In this document: positions 8,247 to 17,030 of the stretch, in pieces
Numbering within the stretch: the first letter of the stretch is position 1
Layout of the letters: each line of letters opens with the position of its first letter
NCBI RefSeq assembly: GCF_000383575.1
Contig: NZ_KB911579.1
Span: forward strand, 127,707 to 191,706
Source: Salinispora oceanensis
GTDB lineage: Bacteria; Actinomycetota; Actinomycetes; Mycobacteriales; Micromonosporaceae
Length of the DNA: 64,000 nucleotides
Direction of reading: 5' to 3'
Notes under the pieces: generated by a model
Seen by the model: the letters and a program-made list of their open reading frames with translations, nothing else
Databases searched by the model: none
What the model was told of the DNA's origin: nothing
Translations under genes and position numbers: made by a program

Positions 8247-9641
8247 TCAGGGGATCCGGACCAGCAGCAGCGCGGCCACGGCGCTACCAGCCGCGGCTCC
8301 CAGGAGAACCCGCATGATGCCGGTGGCGAGGTTGCCCTGCTCGATCAGCGTGCCGGCCGTCGCGATCGCGATGCCCGAGCCGGCGGAGAGGATCGAGAGC
8401 GTGGTCCCGGATGCCTCGCCGGCTCGCTCGGCCGGGACCATGGCCTGGGTGCCGAGGTTGGTCAGGGTCAGCCCGGTCCGGTAGCCGAACCCGGCGACAG
8501 CCAGACCGATCAGGTACAGCCAGATCTCCCCGCCAAAGGCCACCACGACCAGGCCGACCGCGCCGACCAGGGTGGCCGCGGCGATCAACCGACGCACCGC
8601 GATCCGTTGGCTGAGCCGACCCGCGAACGGACCGGCGATGCCACCGCTGATCGAGGCGGCGAGGACCGCCAGGCCCGCGACGAACGGAGAGTAGCCCCGG
8701 ACCTGTTGTAGGTGGATGGTGGTGGCGAAGATCGTGACCACGAAGGCGATGTTGGCGACCAGCCCCATCAGGGTCACCGCCACGAACTTGGCGTCATGGA
8801 AGAGATCCAGCCGGACCAGTGGACTCTCCGCGGCCCGTTCCCGGAGCACGAACGCGGCCAGCAGCACCAGCCCACCGACAGCGAGGGCGGTGGCCACCAC
8901 CGGCCGCCAGGCGTTCATCCGGTCCGCCGCCACGGTGATCGCGAGGATCCCGAGCACCACCACGACCAGACCCGCCAGGTCAACCGCCCGCGACACCGTG
9001 GGGTCCCGCGACTCCGGCAGCCAGGCCACGCTGGCGACGATGGCGACTACGCAGAGCGGCACGTTCACCAGGAGCACGCTGCGCCAGCTGAGCCACTCGG
9101 TGACCCCGCCGCCGAGCAGCGGCCCCAGCGCCAGCGCCACCGCCCCGATGCCGTAGGCGTTGCCGATCGCCCGCTTCGCCCGCTTCCCCGGGTAGGCCTC
9201 GGTGATCACCGCGAAGGCGAGGGGGAACACGATGCCCGAACCCATCCCCTGCACGGCCCGGAAAGCGATCACGATCGGCGGGTCGGAGCCCAGACCGGCA
9301 CCGAGCGAAGCCGCCCCGAAGATGAGCAGGCCGACCACCAGCATGCGGCGGCGCCCGAGGATGTCGCCGAGCTTGCCACCGGGGAGGAGAAACGCCGCCT
9401 GGGCCAGGATGTAGCCGCTGACCACCCAGTGCAGATCGGTGGTGGTCGTCCCCAACTCCGCCGCCATCGTCGGCAAGGCGAGATTCAACGCATAGAAGTC
9501 CAGCTGCACGAGGAAGATGCAGGCAGCCGCCGCGATCATGGTCAGCTCACGCCGCGGCCGGTCCGCTTCCCCCGCCGAAGCGTCACCTCGGCCATGGGGC
9601 CGGGGCAGACGCGGACGGAACGACACACCGAACCGTACCAT
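8247..9641 (-). CDS. DHA2-type MFS drug exporter, copy A
   Basis: Proton-driven multidrug exporter of the EmrB/QacA group (up to 464 aa, about 14 hydrophobic segments). The loop 2-3 signature is GGKLGDILGRRRM, and motif C-like glycines appear in GSGIVFPLAFAVITEAYPG. Its partner copy at 10160-11548 is about 85-90% identical in DNA in stretches I compared. The ATG at 9641 has AGGAAG 14 nt upstream, which is far. The GTG at 9626 begins the segment (VSFRPR) shared in frame with copy B, so the true start is uncertain. Substrate unknown. Confidence 0.85.
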   Translation of the reverse strand: MVRFGVSFRPRLPRPHGRGDASAGEADRPRRELTMIAAAACIFLVQLDFYALNLALPTMAAELGTTTTDLHWVVSGYILAQAAFLLPGGKLGDILGRRRMLVVGLLIFGAASLGAGLGSDPPIVIAFRAVQGMGSGIVFPLAFAVITEAYPGKRAKRAIGNAYGIGAVALALGPLLGGGVTEWLSWRSVLLVNVPLCVVAIVASVAWLPESRDPTVSRAVDLAGLVVVVLGILAITVAADRMNAWRPVVATALAVGGLVLLAAFVLRERAAESPLVRLDLFHDAKFVAVTLMGLVANIAFVVTIFATTIHLQQVRGYSPFVAGLAVLAASISGGIAGPFAGRLSQRIAVRRLIAAATLVGAVGLVVVAFGGEIWLYLIGLAVAGFGYRTGLTLTNLGTQAMVPAERAGEASGTTLSILSAGSGIAIATAGTLIEQGNLATGIMRVLLGAAAGSAVAALLLVRIP

Positions 9642-10159
9642 TTATACGAAAATGTCTTCCTTGTTTCGAGAGACTCTGTACGTCGCCTGCGGCCAGCACG
9701 ACCCGGACACGAAACATCGACAACCCTTCTGGAACTCCCTCCGCCAGAAGGCTGCCGAATAGGCTTGAACGTGATCTGTACCAGGTGTAGGTGTGGCCTG
9801 CCGCAGCTCGGCCAGGCTGATGACATCCACCCGGACGGTTACCCGAGGAGGTGACAGTACCGGCACACCTGCCCCATGACCGGTTTCGCCATAGTGAGTC
9901 GACATTTGTACGCGATTCTGACGTGTGGATCGAAGGTCGCGGGGCGGGACGGCAAACTGAAAATAGGGGAAATGGAACTGGTCGAGCTCGCCAACTCCAC
10001 TTCGATCTCGGTTCGCGGCAGGAGTTCGACCGGGCCGGAGTGAACGCCCAGAAACCTCATCGCACACCCGGGCCTGACCCGCGGCGACCTACAGCTCCAC
10101 CCCGTCGAACAGGGTGGAGGCGATTGGATCGGCTCTTTCTTCGCCTGGATGACGGCGGG
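9642..10159. other. Spacer between duplicated MFS genes
   Basis: The segment next to copy A (about 9642-9670) resembles the sequence upstream of copy B, so the duplication includes promoter DNA. The middle (about 9779-9950) is a remnant of a 2H phosphoesterase gene, listed separately. The remainder, to 10159, holds no gene I can support. Confidence 0.6.
9785..9945 (-). pseudogene. 2H-phosphoesterase (2'-5' RNA ligase-like) gene remnant
   Basis: In minus-strand translation, ATFDPHVRIAYKCR then MAKPVMGQV (about 9940-9842) matches TTFDPHVSVAYNRR and VAKPVIEQV of the intact protein at 17031-17732. After a frame change, PPRVTVRVDVISLAELR (about 9851-9790) matches PPVAVQVETVSLVELRR. DNA identity is also plain: GACGTGTGGATCGAAGGTCG occurs in both. 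Only the C-terminal third survives, with a frameshift, so this is a decayed partial copy. Confidence 0.85.
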
Positions 10160-11548
10160 TCAGCCAACCCGGAAACTCCTCGCCAGGACAGTCGCGGCCA
10201 CGGCACTGCCGACCGCGGTCCCCAGGAGAGCCCGCATGATGCCGGTGGCGAGGTCGCCCTGCTCAATCAGTGTGCCGACCACCGCGACGGCGATACCCGC
10301 GCCGGCGAAGAGGATTGTGAACGTCACTCCGGATGCCTCGCCGGCCCGCTCGGCCGGGACCATGGCCTGCGTACCCAGACTGGTCAAAGTATACCCACTC
10401 TGGTAACCGAACCCGGCGACCGCCAGCCCAAGCAGATACGGCCCGATCTCACCCCCGACGGCCACCACGAGCAGACCGAGGGCGCCGACCAGGATGGCGA
10501 TGCCGATCAACCGACGCACCGCGAACCGTTGGCTGAACCGACCCACGAACGGACCGGCAATTCCACCACTGATCGAGGCGGTGAGAACCGCCAGGCCCGC
10601 AACGAACGGCGAGTAGCCCCGAACCTGCTGCAGATGAATGGTCGTGGCGAAGATCGTAACCACCAAGGCAATGTTTGCGACCAGCCCCAGCAAGGTCACC
10701 GCCACAAACTTGGCGTTTCTGAACAGATCCAGCCGGACCAGTGGACTGTCGGCCACCCGTTCCCGAAGCACGAACACGGCCAGCAGCACAAGCCCACCGA
10801 CAGCGAGGACAGCGACCACCATCGGTCGCCAGGCGTTTATCCGGTCCGCGGCCACGGTGATCGCCACAATCCCGAGCACCACCACGACCAGACCCACCAG
10901 GTCAATCCGGCGCGACACCGTGGGGTCACGCGACTCTGGCAGCCAGGCGACGGCGGCCACGATCGCCACGAGGCAGAGTGGCACGTTCACCAGGAGCACG
11001 CTTCGCCAACTGATCAGCTCCGTCACCCCACCGCCGAGCAGCGGCCCAAACGCCAACGCCACCGCCCCGATGCCGTACGCGTTACCGATCGCCCGCTTCG
11101 CCCGCCGCCCTGGGAACGCCTCGGTGATCACCGCGAAGGCAAGCGGGTACATGACTCCGGATCCCATCCCCTGCACAACCCGAAAAGCGATCACGATCGG
11201 CGGATCGGAGCCCAGACCCGCACCAAGCGAGCCCAGCCCAAAGATCACCAAACCCACGACGAGCATGCGCCGACGACCGAGGATGTCGCCCAGCTTGCCG
11301 CCAGGAATGAGGACCGCCGCCTGAGCCAGGATGTAACCACTGACCACCCACTGCAGATCAGTAGTGGAGGAACCCAACTCCGCCGCCATCGCCGGCAACG
11401 CAAGATTCAACGCATAGAAATCCAACTGCACCAGGAAGATGCACGCGGCGGCCGCGACCAACGTCAGCCGCCGTCGCGGCCGCCCACCGTGTCCCACCGA
11501 CGCGACACCACAACCGGGCAGCCGAGGAAACCGCGGGCGGAACGACAC
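10160..11548 (-). CDS. DHA2-type MFS drug exporter, copy B
   Basis: Paralogue of the gene at 8247-9641 in direct tandem, with the same 14-segment exporter plan and GGKLGDILGRRRM signature. I give GTG 11548 (VSFRPRF) as start because in-frame similarity to copy A begins there. The ATG that corresponds to copy A's start (behind AGAGGAG) is here out of frame because of a 2-nt difference, and the open frame upstream to 11707 shows no credible start. Third codon positions have drifted toward A/T compared with copy A. It may be functional from GTG, or damaged at its 5' end. Confidence 0.75.
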   Translation of the reverse strand: MSFRPRFPRLPGCGVASVGHGGRPRRRLTLVAAAACIFLVQLDFYALNLALPAMAAELGSSTTDLQWVVSGYILAQAAVLIPGGKLGDILGRRRMLVVGLVIFGLGSLGAGLGSDPPIVIAFRVVQGMGSGVMYPLAFAVITEAFPGRRAKRAIGNAYGIGAVALAFGPLLGGGVTELISWRSVLLVNVPLCLVAIVAAVAWLPESRDPTVSRRIDLVGLVVVVLGIVAITVAADRINAWRPMVVAVLAVGGLVLLAVFVLRERVADSPLVRLDLFRNAKFVAVTLLGLVANIALVVTIFATTIHLQQVRGYSPFVAGLAVLTASISGGIAGPFVGRFSQRFAVRRLIGIAILVGALGLLVVAVGGEIGPYLLGLAVAGFGYQSGYTLTSLGTQAMVPAERAGEASGVTFTILFAGAGIAVAVVGTLIEQGDLATGIMRALLGTAVGSAVAATVLARSFRVG

Positions 11549-11771
11549 GCCGACAAAAATACCATTTGCCCCAAAAGTCTCCTCTATTCCATCCGGCTCC
11601 ACCAAGAGGACGCGCCTGCGGCACCGCCGCCACGCCAAAGGCGAAGGGATTGCGTCGTGCGTCGCGGATGACTCGACACAAACACTCTGGACAAGAATAG
11701 TTAACAATCTTAATAATTAGGGGCGTCATGACGTAGCTGCCGATGAACGCCTGCCAGCCGTGGAGGCTCTC

Positions 11772-13190
11772 ATGAAGCGTTCCAGTCCCCTGATCCTGTC
11801 CCTGGTCACCGTCCTGACCGTCGCGCTCGGCGCGGCCTGGCTCGCGAAACCGGCGCACGCCGCCGGCCCAACCGCGACCTTCGCCAAGGTCTCCGACTGG
11901 GGCACCGGGTGGGAGGGTAAGTACACGATCACCAACGAAGGCAGCAGCAGCCTGACCGGCTGGCGCCTCGCGTTCGACCTGCCCGCCGGCACGACAGTCG
12001 GCACCTACTGGGAGGCGCTGCTGCACTCCTCGGGCCAGCGGTACACCTTCAGCAACCAGTCCTGGAACGGCACCATCGCACCGGGCGCTTCGATCTCCTT
12101 CGGCTTCATCGGCAGCGGACCCGGCTCGCCGACCAACTGCCAGCTCAACGGCGCGGAGTGCGGCAGCGCACCGCCGCCCACCACGCCGCCACCCACCACC
12201 ACCCCACCGACCACCGCGCCGCCCACCACCAGCCCACCGACCACCGCGCCGCCCACGACCCCACCACCCACCACCACTCCCCCGAATGACGACCTGCCCG
12301 CGCACATCCTCACCGGCTACTGGCACAACTTCGACAACCCGGCGGTCGAGCTGCGCCTGCGGGAGGTCCCCGCCGAGTACGACGTGGTCGCTGTCGCCTT
12401 CGCCGAGGCGACCACCACCCCCGGCGAGGTGACCTTCGCCATTGATCCGGGCCTCTCCGCTGCCCTGGGTGGCTACACCGACGCGGACTTCTCGGCCGAC
12501 GTACAGACGCTCAGGAGCCAGGGCAGGAAGGTCATCATCTCGGTCGGCGGCGAGACCGGACGGGTTGCCGTCAACGACGCGGCCTCCGCGGTCGCCTTCG
12601 CCGACTCCGTGTACGCCCTGATCCAGCAGTACGGCTTCGACGGGGTGGACATCGACTTGGAGAACGGTCTCAATCCGACGTACATGGCGCAGGCCCTACG
12701 GTCCCTGCGGGCCCAGGTCGGTGCGGGACTGATCATCGCGATGGCGCCGCAAACCATCGACATGCAGAACCCGGCCACCAGCTACTTCAAGCTGGCGCTC
12801 GACATCCAGGACATCCTGACGGTGGTGAACACCCAGTTCTACAACTCCGGCGCGATGCTCGGCTGCGACCAGCGGTTCGCCTACAGCCAGGGAACGGTGA
12901 ACTTCATCGTCGCGTTGGCCTGCATCCAGTTGGAGGCGGGGCTGCGGCCGGACCAGGTCGGGCTTGGCCTGCCAGCCGGCCCGGGGGCGGCCGGTGGTGG
13001 AGTCGTCGCGCCCAGTGTGGTCAACGCCGCGTTGGACTGCCTGACCAGGGGGACGAGTTGCGGCAGCTTCCAGCCACCCCGCACCTACCCGGGGCTACGA
13101 GGCGCGATGACCTGGTCGGTGAACTGGGACGTGACGAACGGCAACAGCTTCGCGCAGACGGTCGGCCCGCACCTGGACACCCTGCCCTGA
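11772..13190 (+). CDS. Secreted chitinase: CBM2 plus GH18
   Basis: Extracellular chitinase (472 aa). It has a Sec signal peptide (MKRSS, hydrophobic core, cleavage after AHA), a CBM2-like carbohydrate-binding domain (about residues 35-135: SDWGTGWEGKY, GWRLAF, NQSWNGT), a Pro/Thr linker of repeated PPTT units (about 138-175), and a GH18 barrel. The signature FDGVDIDLE ends in the catalytic acid Glu297, with the upstream strand KVIISVGGETG. The ATG at 11772 has GGAGG 5 nt upstream. A strong terminator follows. Diacetylchitobiose released outside could be imported by the Ngc-like transporter at 27-30 kb. Confidence 0.95.
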   Translation: MKRSSPLILSLVTVLTVALGAAWLAKPAHAAGPTATFAKVSDWGTGWEGKYTITNEGSSSLTGWRLAFDLPAGTTVGTYWEALLHSSGQRYTFSNQSWNGTIAPGASISFGFIGSGPGSPTNCQLNGAECGSAPPPTTPPPTTTPPTTAPPTTSPPTTAPPTTPPPTTTPPNDDLPAHILTGYWHNFDNPAVELRLREVPAEYDVVAVAFAEATTTPGEVTFAIDPGLSAALGGYTDADFSADVQTLRSQGRKVIISVGGETGRVAVNDAASAVAFADSVYALIQQYGFDGVDIDLENGLNPTYMAQALRSLRAQVGAGLIIAMAPQTIDMQNPATSYFKLALDIQDILTVVNTQFYNSGAMLGCDQRFAYSQGTVNFIVALACIQLEAGLRPDQVGLGLPAGPGAAGGGVVAPSVVNAALDCLTRGTSCGSFQPPRTYPGLRGAMTWSVNWDVTNGNSFAQTVGPHLDTLP

Positions 13191-13214
13191 CTCCGCTGAG
13201 GCGGGCAGCGGACG

Positions 13215-13258
13215 CACGAGGGCCGGCACCGCCGAATCCGATGGTGCCGGCCCTCGTG
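13215..13258. terminator. Strong hairpin terminator after chitinase
   Basis: A perfect 16-bp stem (13215-13230 with 13243-13258) with a 12-nt loop, followed by TT. It lies 25 bp past the chitinase stop and can also serve the opposing gene that ends at 13304. Confidence 0.85.
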
Positions 13259-13303
13259 TTCCCACTGCCTGGGTAGTCGGTGCGCTGATTCGGTCCGCCG
13301 ACG

Positions 13304-13693
13304 TCAGGCGACGAAGCTGAGGTAGCCCAGGAGAGCGCCGTAGCCGATGAAGGCGGCGCCCAGGACCCGAAGCCCCTGCGCTGACCCGCGCCCCTGTTCC
13401 GCGGGTCGGAGCACCAGTTGGGGGATCCAGTAGTAGCTGACACCGCGCAGGGTGAAGAAGACTCCCAGCAGGGTCACCAGCACCTCCGGCAAGCCACCCC
13501 ACTCGAAGTGGGTGACCAGTACGCCGAAGCCGACGAAGAGGTGCACCATGCCGGAGATATTCACCGCCATCAGATCCGACCGGTCAGCCCGCTGGGTGAG
13601 TCGCAGATAGAACTGGGTGGCCACGATGAACGCGACTCCGGAGGTCAACAGATACAGCGAGAGGATTCTTCCGAGCGTCTGGGTCAGGTCCAT
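13304..13693 (-). CDS. Small integral membrane protein (DUF4345-like)
   Basis: A 129-aa protein with four hydrophobic segments (about residues 8-28, 45-63, 70-88, 105-125). The short positive loop RLTQRADRSD follows segment 1 and a Pro/Arg loop follows segment 3. It resembles small four-helix membrane proteins of unknown function. Its start lies 32 bp past the stop of the TetR gene on the same strand, so the two are probably one operon and this protein is likely a target of that regulator. Confidence 0.75.
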   Translation of the reverse strand: MDLTQTLGRILSLYLLTSGVAFIVATQFYLRLTQRADRSDLMAVNISGMVHLFVGFGVLVTHFEWGGLPEVLVTLLGVFFTLRGVSYYWIPQLVLRPAEQGRGSAQGLRVLGAAFIGYGALLGYLSFVA

Positions 13694-13725
13694 GTTCGCC
13701 GCCTCAGGGGGTGAGTAGCAATTGA

Positions 13726-14331
13726 TCAGGTGCGAAAGATCCCGTCGCTGAGTAGCTCCGACGCAACGCGCCCGTACGTTGACTCCACCGCTGCCGCACC
13801 GTCGAGGGCGGTCAGGTCAACGCCGAGCAGCCGCTGCACGTGTTCGTGGAGCGCGAGTGCACCCAGGGACCAGATCGCGAGGAGCGCCGCCCGTTCGTAG
13901 GGGTGATCCGTCGGTCGGACCAGGCCCGACGCGACTCCGTCGGCGAGGTAGCCGACCGCGTCATTGACCATCTCGTCAACCAGCGCGGCCGTGTGCGGGG
14001 AGCCGTCGGCCAGCGCCCGGGCCAGGTATCGCAGCAGTGGCGGCGCGGGGCGCAGGTCACGCAGCTCCGCCGGGTCGATTCTGCCGGCCCGCATCACCTG
14101 CTGCTTGTGCTCCCGCACGAAGGCCGCGACATGCTTGTCGCAGGCCACCCGCAGCCCGTCCTTCGTACCGAAGTAATGAATGATCAGTGATGGGTGGACG
14201 TCGGCTGCCGCCGCTATGGCACGGACCCCGGTGGCCGCCACGCCCTGATCGGCGAAGAGCGTGATCGCGGCAGCAAGGATGCGATTCTTTGTGGAGGACT
14301 TGTCGCCTTTCGGCGGCGATTCATCGGACAC
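13726..14331 (-). CDS. TetR/AcrR-family regulator
   Basis: A 201-aa one-component repressor. The N-terminal helix-turn-helix (about residues 12-58) is STKNRILAAAITLFADQG, then the recognition region VRAIAAAADVHPSLIIHYFGTKDGL. A C-terminal ligand and dimerisation domain has HEHVQRLLGVD. I place the start at GTG 14331 because the longer open frame upstream runs through the palindrome at 14343-14360 and is not conserved-looking; other starts are possible. It likely represses itself and the membrane gene downstream. Confidence 0.87.
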   Translation of the reverse strand: MSDESPPKGDKSSTKNRILAAAITLFADQGVAATGVRAIAAAADVHPSLIIHYFGTKDGLRVACDKHVAAFVREHKQQVMRAGRIDPAELRDLRPAPPLLRYLARALADGSPHTAALVDEMVNDAVGYLADGVASGLVRPTDHPYERAALLAIWSLGALALHEHVQRLLGVDLTALDGAAAVESTYGRVASELLSDGIFRT

Positions 14332-14342
14332 AGCAGACAGAC

Positions 14343-14360
14343 TAAACGAACGTTCGATTA
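14343..14360. promoter_or_regulatory. Probable TetR operator
   Basis: TAAACGAACGTTCGATTA is an 18-bp dyad with one mismatch pair and a perfect CGAACGTTCG core. It lies 12 bp upstream of the proposed start of the TetR gene, where an autoregulatory operator would be expected. Confidence 0.7.
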
Positions 14361-14402
14361 ATGTCCAGCGATAACAATGATCGCCATGATCATTTCCGCT
14401 GC

Positions 14403-15731
14403 TCATGCCGACTGGGGCCATCGGGCGTGGTTGACGTCGATCAGCACGCGGTGGGTGTGCACCCACGCCACTCCATTCCACTCGGCATCGACCAGGTGCG
14501 CGCGGTCAGCGTCAACGCCATGCTGGTGCCGGAATACTTCGCGAAGGCCAGCGGGCCAGAGCCAGCGGGCGGAGAGTCCCGCCCCGAGCACCAAGCCCGC
14601 CAGGAGCGCCCATGCCGCGGTCAAGCCGCCCCCCGCGCCAACCCAGCCGACGAGGGGGTAGGTGAGCAGCCAGCAGAGGTGGGACAGGGAGAACTGGGCG
14701 GCGAACAACGCCGGCCGGTCGGCGGCCGCCGACGAGGCGCGCAGCACCCGGTTGACCGTGACGACAATCAGGCCACCGGCGAAGCCGATGAGCGACCAGA
14801 CACCCATCGCCAACGGCCAGGACGGCACCATCGACAGCAGCAGTGCGCCGAAGAGGGCGAGCAGCGCCGTGCCAGCACCGATGAGCAGCACAGCCCGATC
14901 CTTGCGTCGGCGCAGCAGCAGCGGCGCGCCGAGCGCCGCCGCGACGCTGCCGAGGCCGGAGCCGGCGAGCAGAAGTGGCACCTGCGCTTCGGTGGCGTTC
15001 AGCAGGTCACGCACCACGTTGACCGTGCTGACCAGGGTGACGGCGCCGGAGCCGGCGACCACCATGTTCAGCGCCAGCACCGCCCGCAACCGCGGCGTGC
15101 CCACGAACATCCGCATCCCCGCGAAAAGGCGCTCGGCGAACCGGACCCGGCTGCTACGTTGCGCCCTGGGCACCGTTGCCATGCTGACAAACAACGCGGA
15201 TACGAGAAAACCCACCGCCGTCCCCACGAACAAGTCTGTAAACCTGAGAACGAGCAACAACGCGGCGGCGATTACCGGGCTGGCGATATTCTCCAGGGAG
15301 ACCGCAAGTTGCGATGCGGAGAGCGCCTTCGTGTAGTCCTCCTCATCCGGAATGATATCCGGGAGCACGGACTGGAAGGTGGGCGTGAAAGTGGCCGACG
15401 CGGCCTGCAGTACCGCGATGAGTAGATAGATCTGCCAGATCGCCTCGACCCACGGCAGCAGCAGGACGACACCGAACCGGACCAGGTCGGCGCCCACCAT
15501 CACCGCGCCCCGCGGCACCCGGTCCAGCACCGCTCCCACCAGCGGCGACACACACACGTACGCGGCCATCTTGATCGCCAACGCGGTGCCGAGGACCGCC
15601 CCGGCCCGCGCGCCCGCGAGGTCGTAGGCGAGCAGACCGAGCGCCACCGTCGCCAGACCGCTGCCGATGAGTGCGACTATCTGGGCAGCGAAAAGCCATC
15701 GATAGGCTGGATTGCACAGCAGTTCACGCAC
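14403..15731 (-). CDS. MFS transporter (12-TM)
   Basis: Membrane transporter (442 aa from the chosen start) of the MFS_3-like exporter type. It has a cytoplasmic start VRELLCNPAYRW, then about 12 hydrophobic segments, with the cytoplasmic loop PRAQRSSRVRFAERLFAGMR at mid-protein. Start GTG 15731 has AGGAAGG about 13 nt upstream; the longer frame to 16025 would place about 98 non-membrane residues upstream and cross a promoter. After the last helix a polar tail of about 40 residues ends in HTHRVLIDVNHARW, unusual for MFS and possibly metal-binding. Substrate unknown. Confidence 0.85.
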   Translation of the reverse strand: MRELLCNPAYRWLFAAQIVALIGSGLATVALGLLAYDLAGARAGAVLGTALAIKMAAYVCVSPLVGAVLDRVPRGAVMVGADLVRFGVVLLLPWVEAIWQIYLLIAVLQAASATFTPTFQSVLPDIIPDEEDYTKALSASQLAVSLENIASPVIAAALLLVLRFTDLFVGTAVGFLVSALFVSMATVPRAQRSSRVRFAERLFAGMRMFVGTPRLRAVLALNMVVAGSGAVTLVSTVNVVRDLLNATEAQVPLLLAGSGLGSVAAALGAPLLLRRRKDRAVLLIGAGTALLALFGALLLSMVPSWPLAMGVWSLIGFAGGLIVVTVNRVLRASSAAADRPALFAAQFSLSHLCWLLTYPLVGWVGAGGGLTAAWALLAGLVLGAGLSARWLWPAGLREVFRHQHGVDADRAHLVDAEWNGVAWVHTHRVLIDVNHARWPQSA

Positions 15732-15893
15732 AATATATCTGTCGCCTTCCTGAATCTCCCCGCCGAGGAGATTACCGACAGAGTTTGAATGCGACAATGC
15801 GGCTGTTGCCAGTTTGGTGCAACGAATAATTTGGCGTAACTGCGGCCCACCCACCGCCACCGGCGACACCCGCGACGGCGACGCCGAGGTTTC

Positions 15894-15919
15894 GTCCGCC
15901 CCGCCGCTACGGGGCGGAC
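15894..15919. terminator. Perfect hairpin just upstream of a promoter
   Basis: GTCCGCCCC (15894-15902) pairs with GGGGCGGAC (15911-15919), 8-nt loop. It lies 9 bp before the -35 element of the hydrolase promoter. It may insulate that promoter from readthrough or bind a regulator; the role is inferred. Confidence 0.5.
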
Positions 15920-15928
15920 CCCCTGGCG

Positions 15929-15958
15929 TTGACGAAACGGAACACCGATCCGTATAGT
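15929..15958 (+). promoter_or_regulatory. Sigma-70-type promoter for the hydrolase gene
   Basis: TTGACG (15929-15934), an 18-bp spacer, then TATAGT (15953-15958). Both hexamers are near consensus, rare in this GC-rich DNA. The leader to the ATG at 16043 would be about 78 nt. Confidence 0.75.
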
Positions 15959-16042
15959 TGCGGAACAACGCTCCGCTTTGTTGCCCGGGGCGAGCCCACG
16001 CGGGCAGCCGAGACGGGCTATCCAACGAGAGGACCAGACGAG

Positions 16043-17020
16043 ATGAGTGAGCCGACCCAGCCTGCCCACACGTTCGGTGTCACCCCCACCCCTGTGCTGT
16101 CCGTCAGTCCAGTAGTGCTGCCAGCTCCCGGCCGGGCCGTGGACTTGCAGGTACGCGTCTCCGCTCCCACGACCGGAGGCGAGCTACCGATCCTCCTCCT
16201 CTCACACGGGCACGGCCCCTCGCACCATCTGTCCTCACTGAACGGCTACGCCCCGCTCGCGAACTACTGGGCGGCGCACGGCTTCGTCGTCATCCAGCCC
16301 ACCCACCTGAACTCGAGAACGCTGAACCTGAGCCCAGGTGATCCCGAGGCCCCCCTGTACTGGCGGTCGCGGGGTGAGGACATGAAACGTGTCCTCGACC
16401 AACTCGACCAGATCGAGGTCGCCGTCGGCCAGCTACCCGGGCGCCTGGACCGAGACCGCGTCGCCGTGGCCGGACACTCGATGGGCGGACACACCGCGAG
16501 CCTGCTGCTGGGCGCACGGCTGACCGACCCGCGCGACGGAACGGAGGTGGACCTCTCCGAACCCCGGATCAAGGCAGGTGTGCTGCTCGCCGCGCCCGGC
16601 AGGGGAGGCGACGCCCTCACCGACTTCACCCGCGACAACTACGCCTTCTTCTCGACCACCGACTTTTCCACGATGACGACACCCGCGCTCGTGGTCGCCG
16701 GCGACCACGACACCTCCGCCCACCTGACGGTCCTGGGCCCGCAGTGGCACACCGACCCCTACTTCCTCGCCCCCGGCCCCAAGTCCCTGCTCACTCTCTT
16801 CGGTGCGGAGCACGGACTCGGTGGCGTCGCTGGATACGACGTGGCCGAGACCACAGACGAGAGCCCCGAGCGGGTCGCCGCCGTCCAGCGGCTCACCGCG
16901 GCCTACCTCCGCTCGACCCTCTACCCCGGGGCACCAGCCTGGCAGGAGGCACAGGACGAACTGACCGCCGGGCCCGACCCGGTCGGCCGGATCGAGTCCA
17001 AGTCAACGCTCGCACGGTAG
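16043..17020 (+). CDS. Alpha/beta hydrolase (chlorophyllase/PAF-acetylhydrolase-like)
   Basis: Probable cytoplasmic serine hydrolase (325 aa), with no signal peptide. The early strand is ILLLSHGHGPSHHLSSL (oxyanion HG region). The nucleophile elbow is AVAGHSMGGHTASLL, the acid lies in VVAGDHDTSAHL, and the His is in FGAEHGLGGV. This order and spacing resembles the dienelactone hydrolase/chlorophyllase group. The ATG at 16043 is preceded by GAGAGG. The strong promoter upstream suggests high expression. Its natural ester is unknown. Confidence 0.85.
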   Translation: MSEPTQPAHTFGVTPTPVLSVSPVVLPAPGRAVDLQVRVSAPTTGGELPILLLSHGHGPSHHLSSLNGYAPLANYWAAHGFVVIQPTHLNSRTLNLSPGDPEAPLYWRSRGEDMKRVLDQLDQIEVAVGQLPGRLDRDRVAVAGHSMGGHTASLLLGARLTDPRDGTEVDLSEPRIKAGVLLAAPGRGGDALTDFTRDNYAFFSTTDFSTMTTPALVVAGDHDTSAHLTVLGPQWHTDPYFLAPGPKSLLTLFGAEHGLGGVAGYDVAETTDESPERVAAVQRLTAAYLRSTLYPGAPAWQEAQDELTAGPDPVGRIESKSTLAR

Positions 17021-17030
17021 CCTCGGCGCG

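Larger units (their letters stand above)
15732..16042. other. Divergent promoter region
   Basis: About 310 bases between the MFS gene (-) and the hydrolase gene (+). It contains an AT-richer stretch next to the MFS start, the hairpin at 15894-15919 and the promoter at 15929-15958. No gene is seen. Confidence 0.6.

Noticed and set aside
11640..11771. DasR or chitinase-type direct repeats upstream of the chitinase gene
   Set aside because: No sequence close to the known dre or chi repeats was visible.
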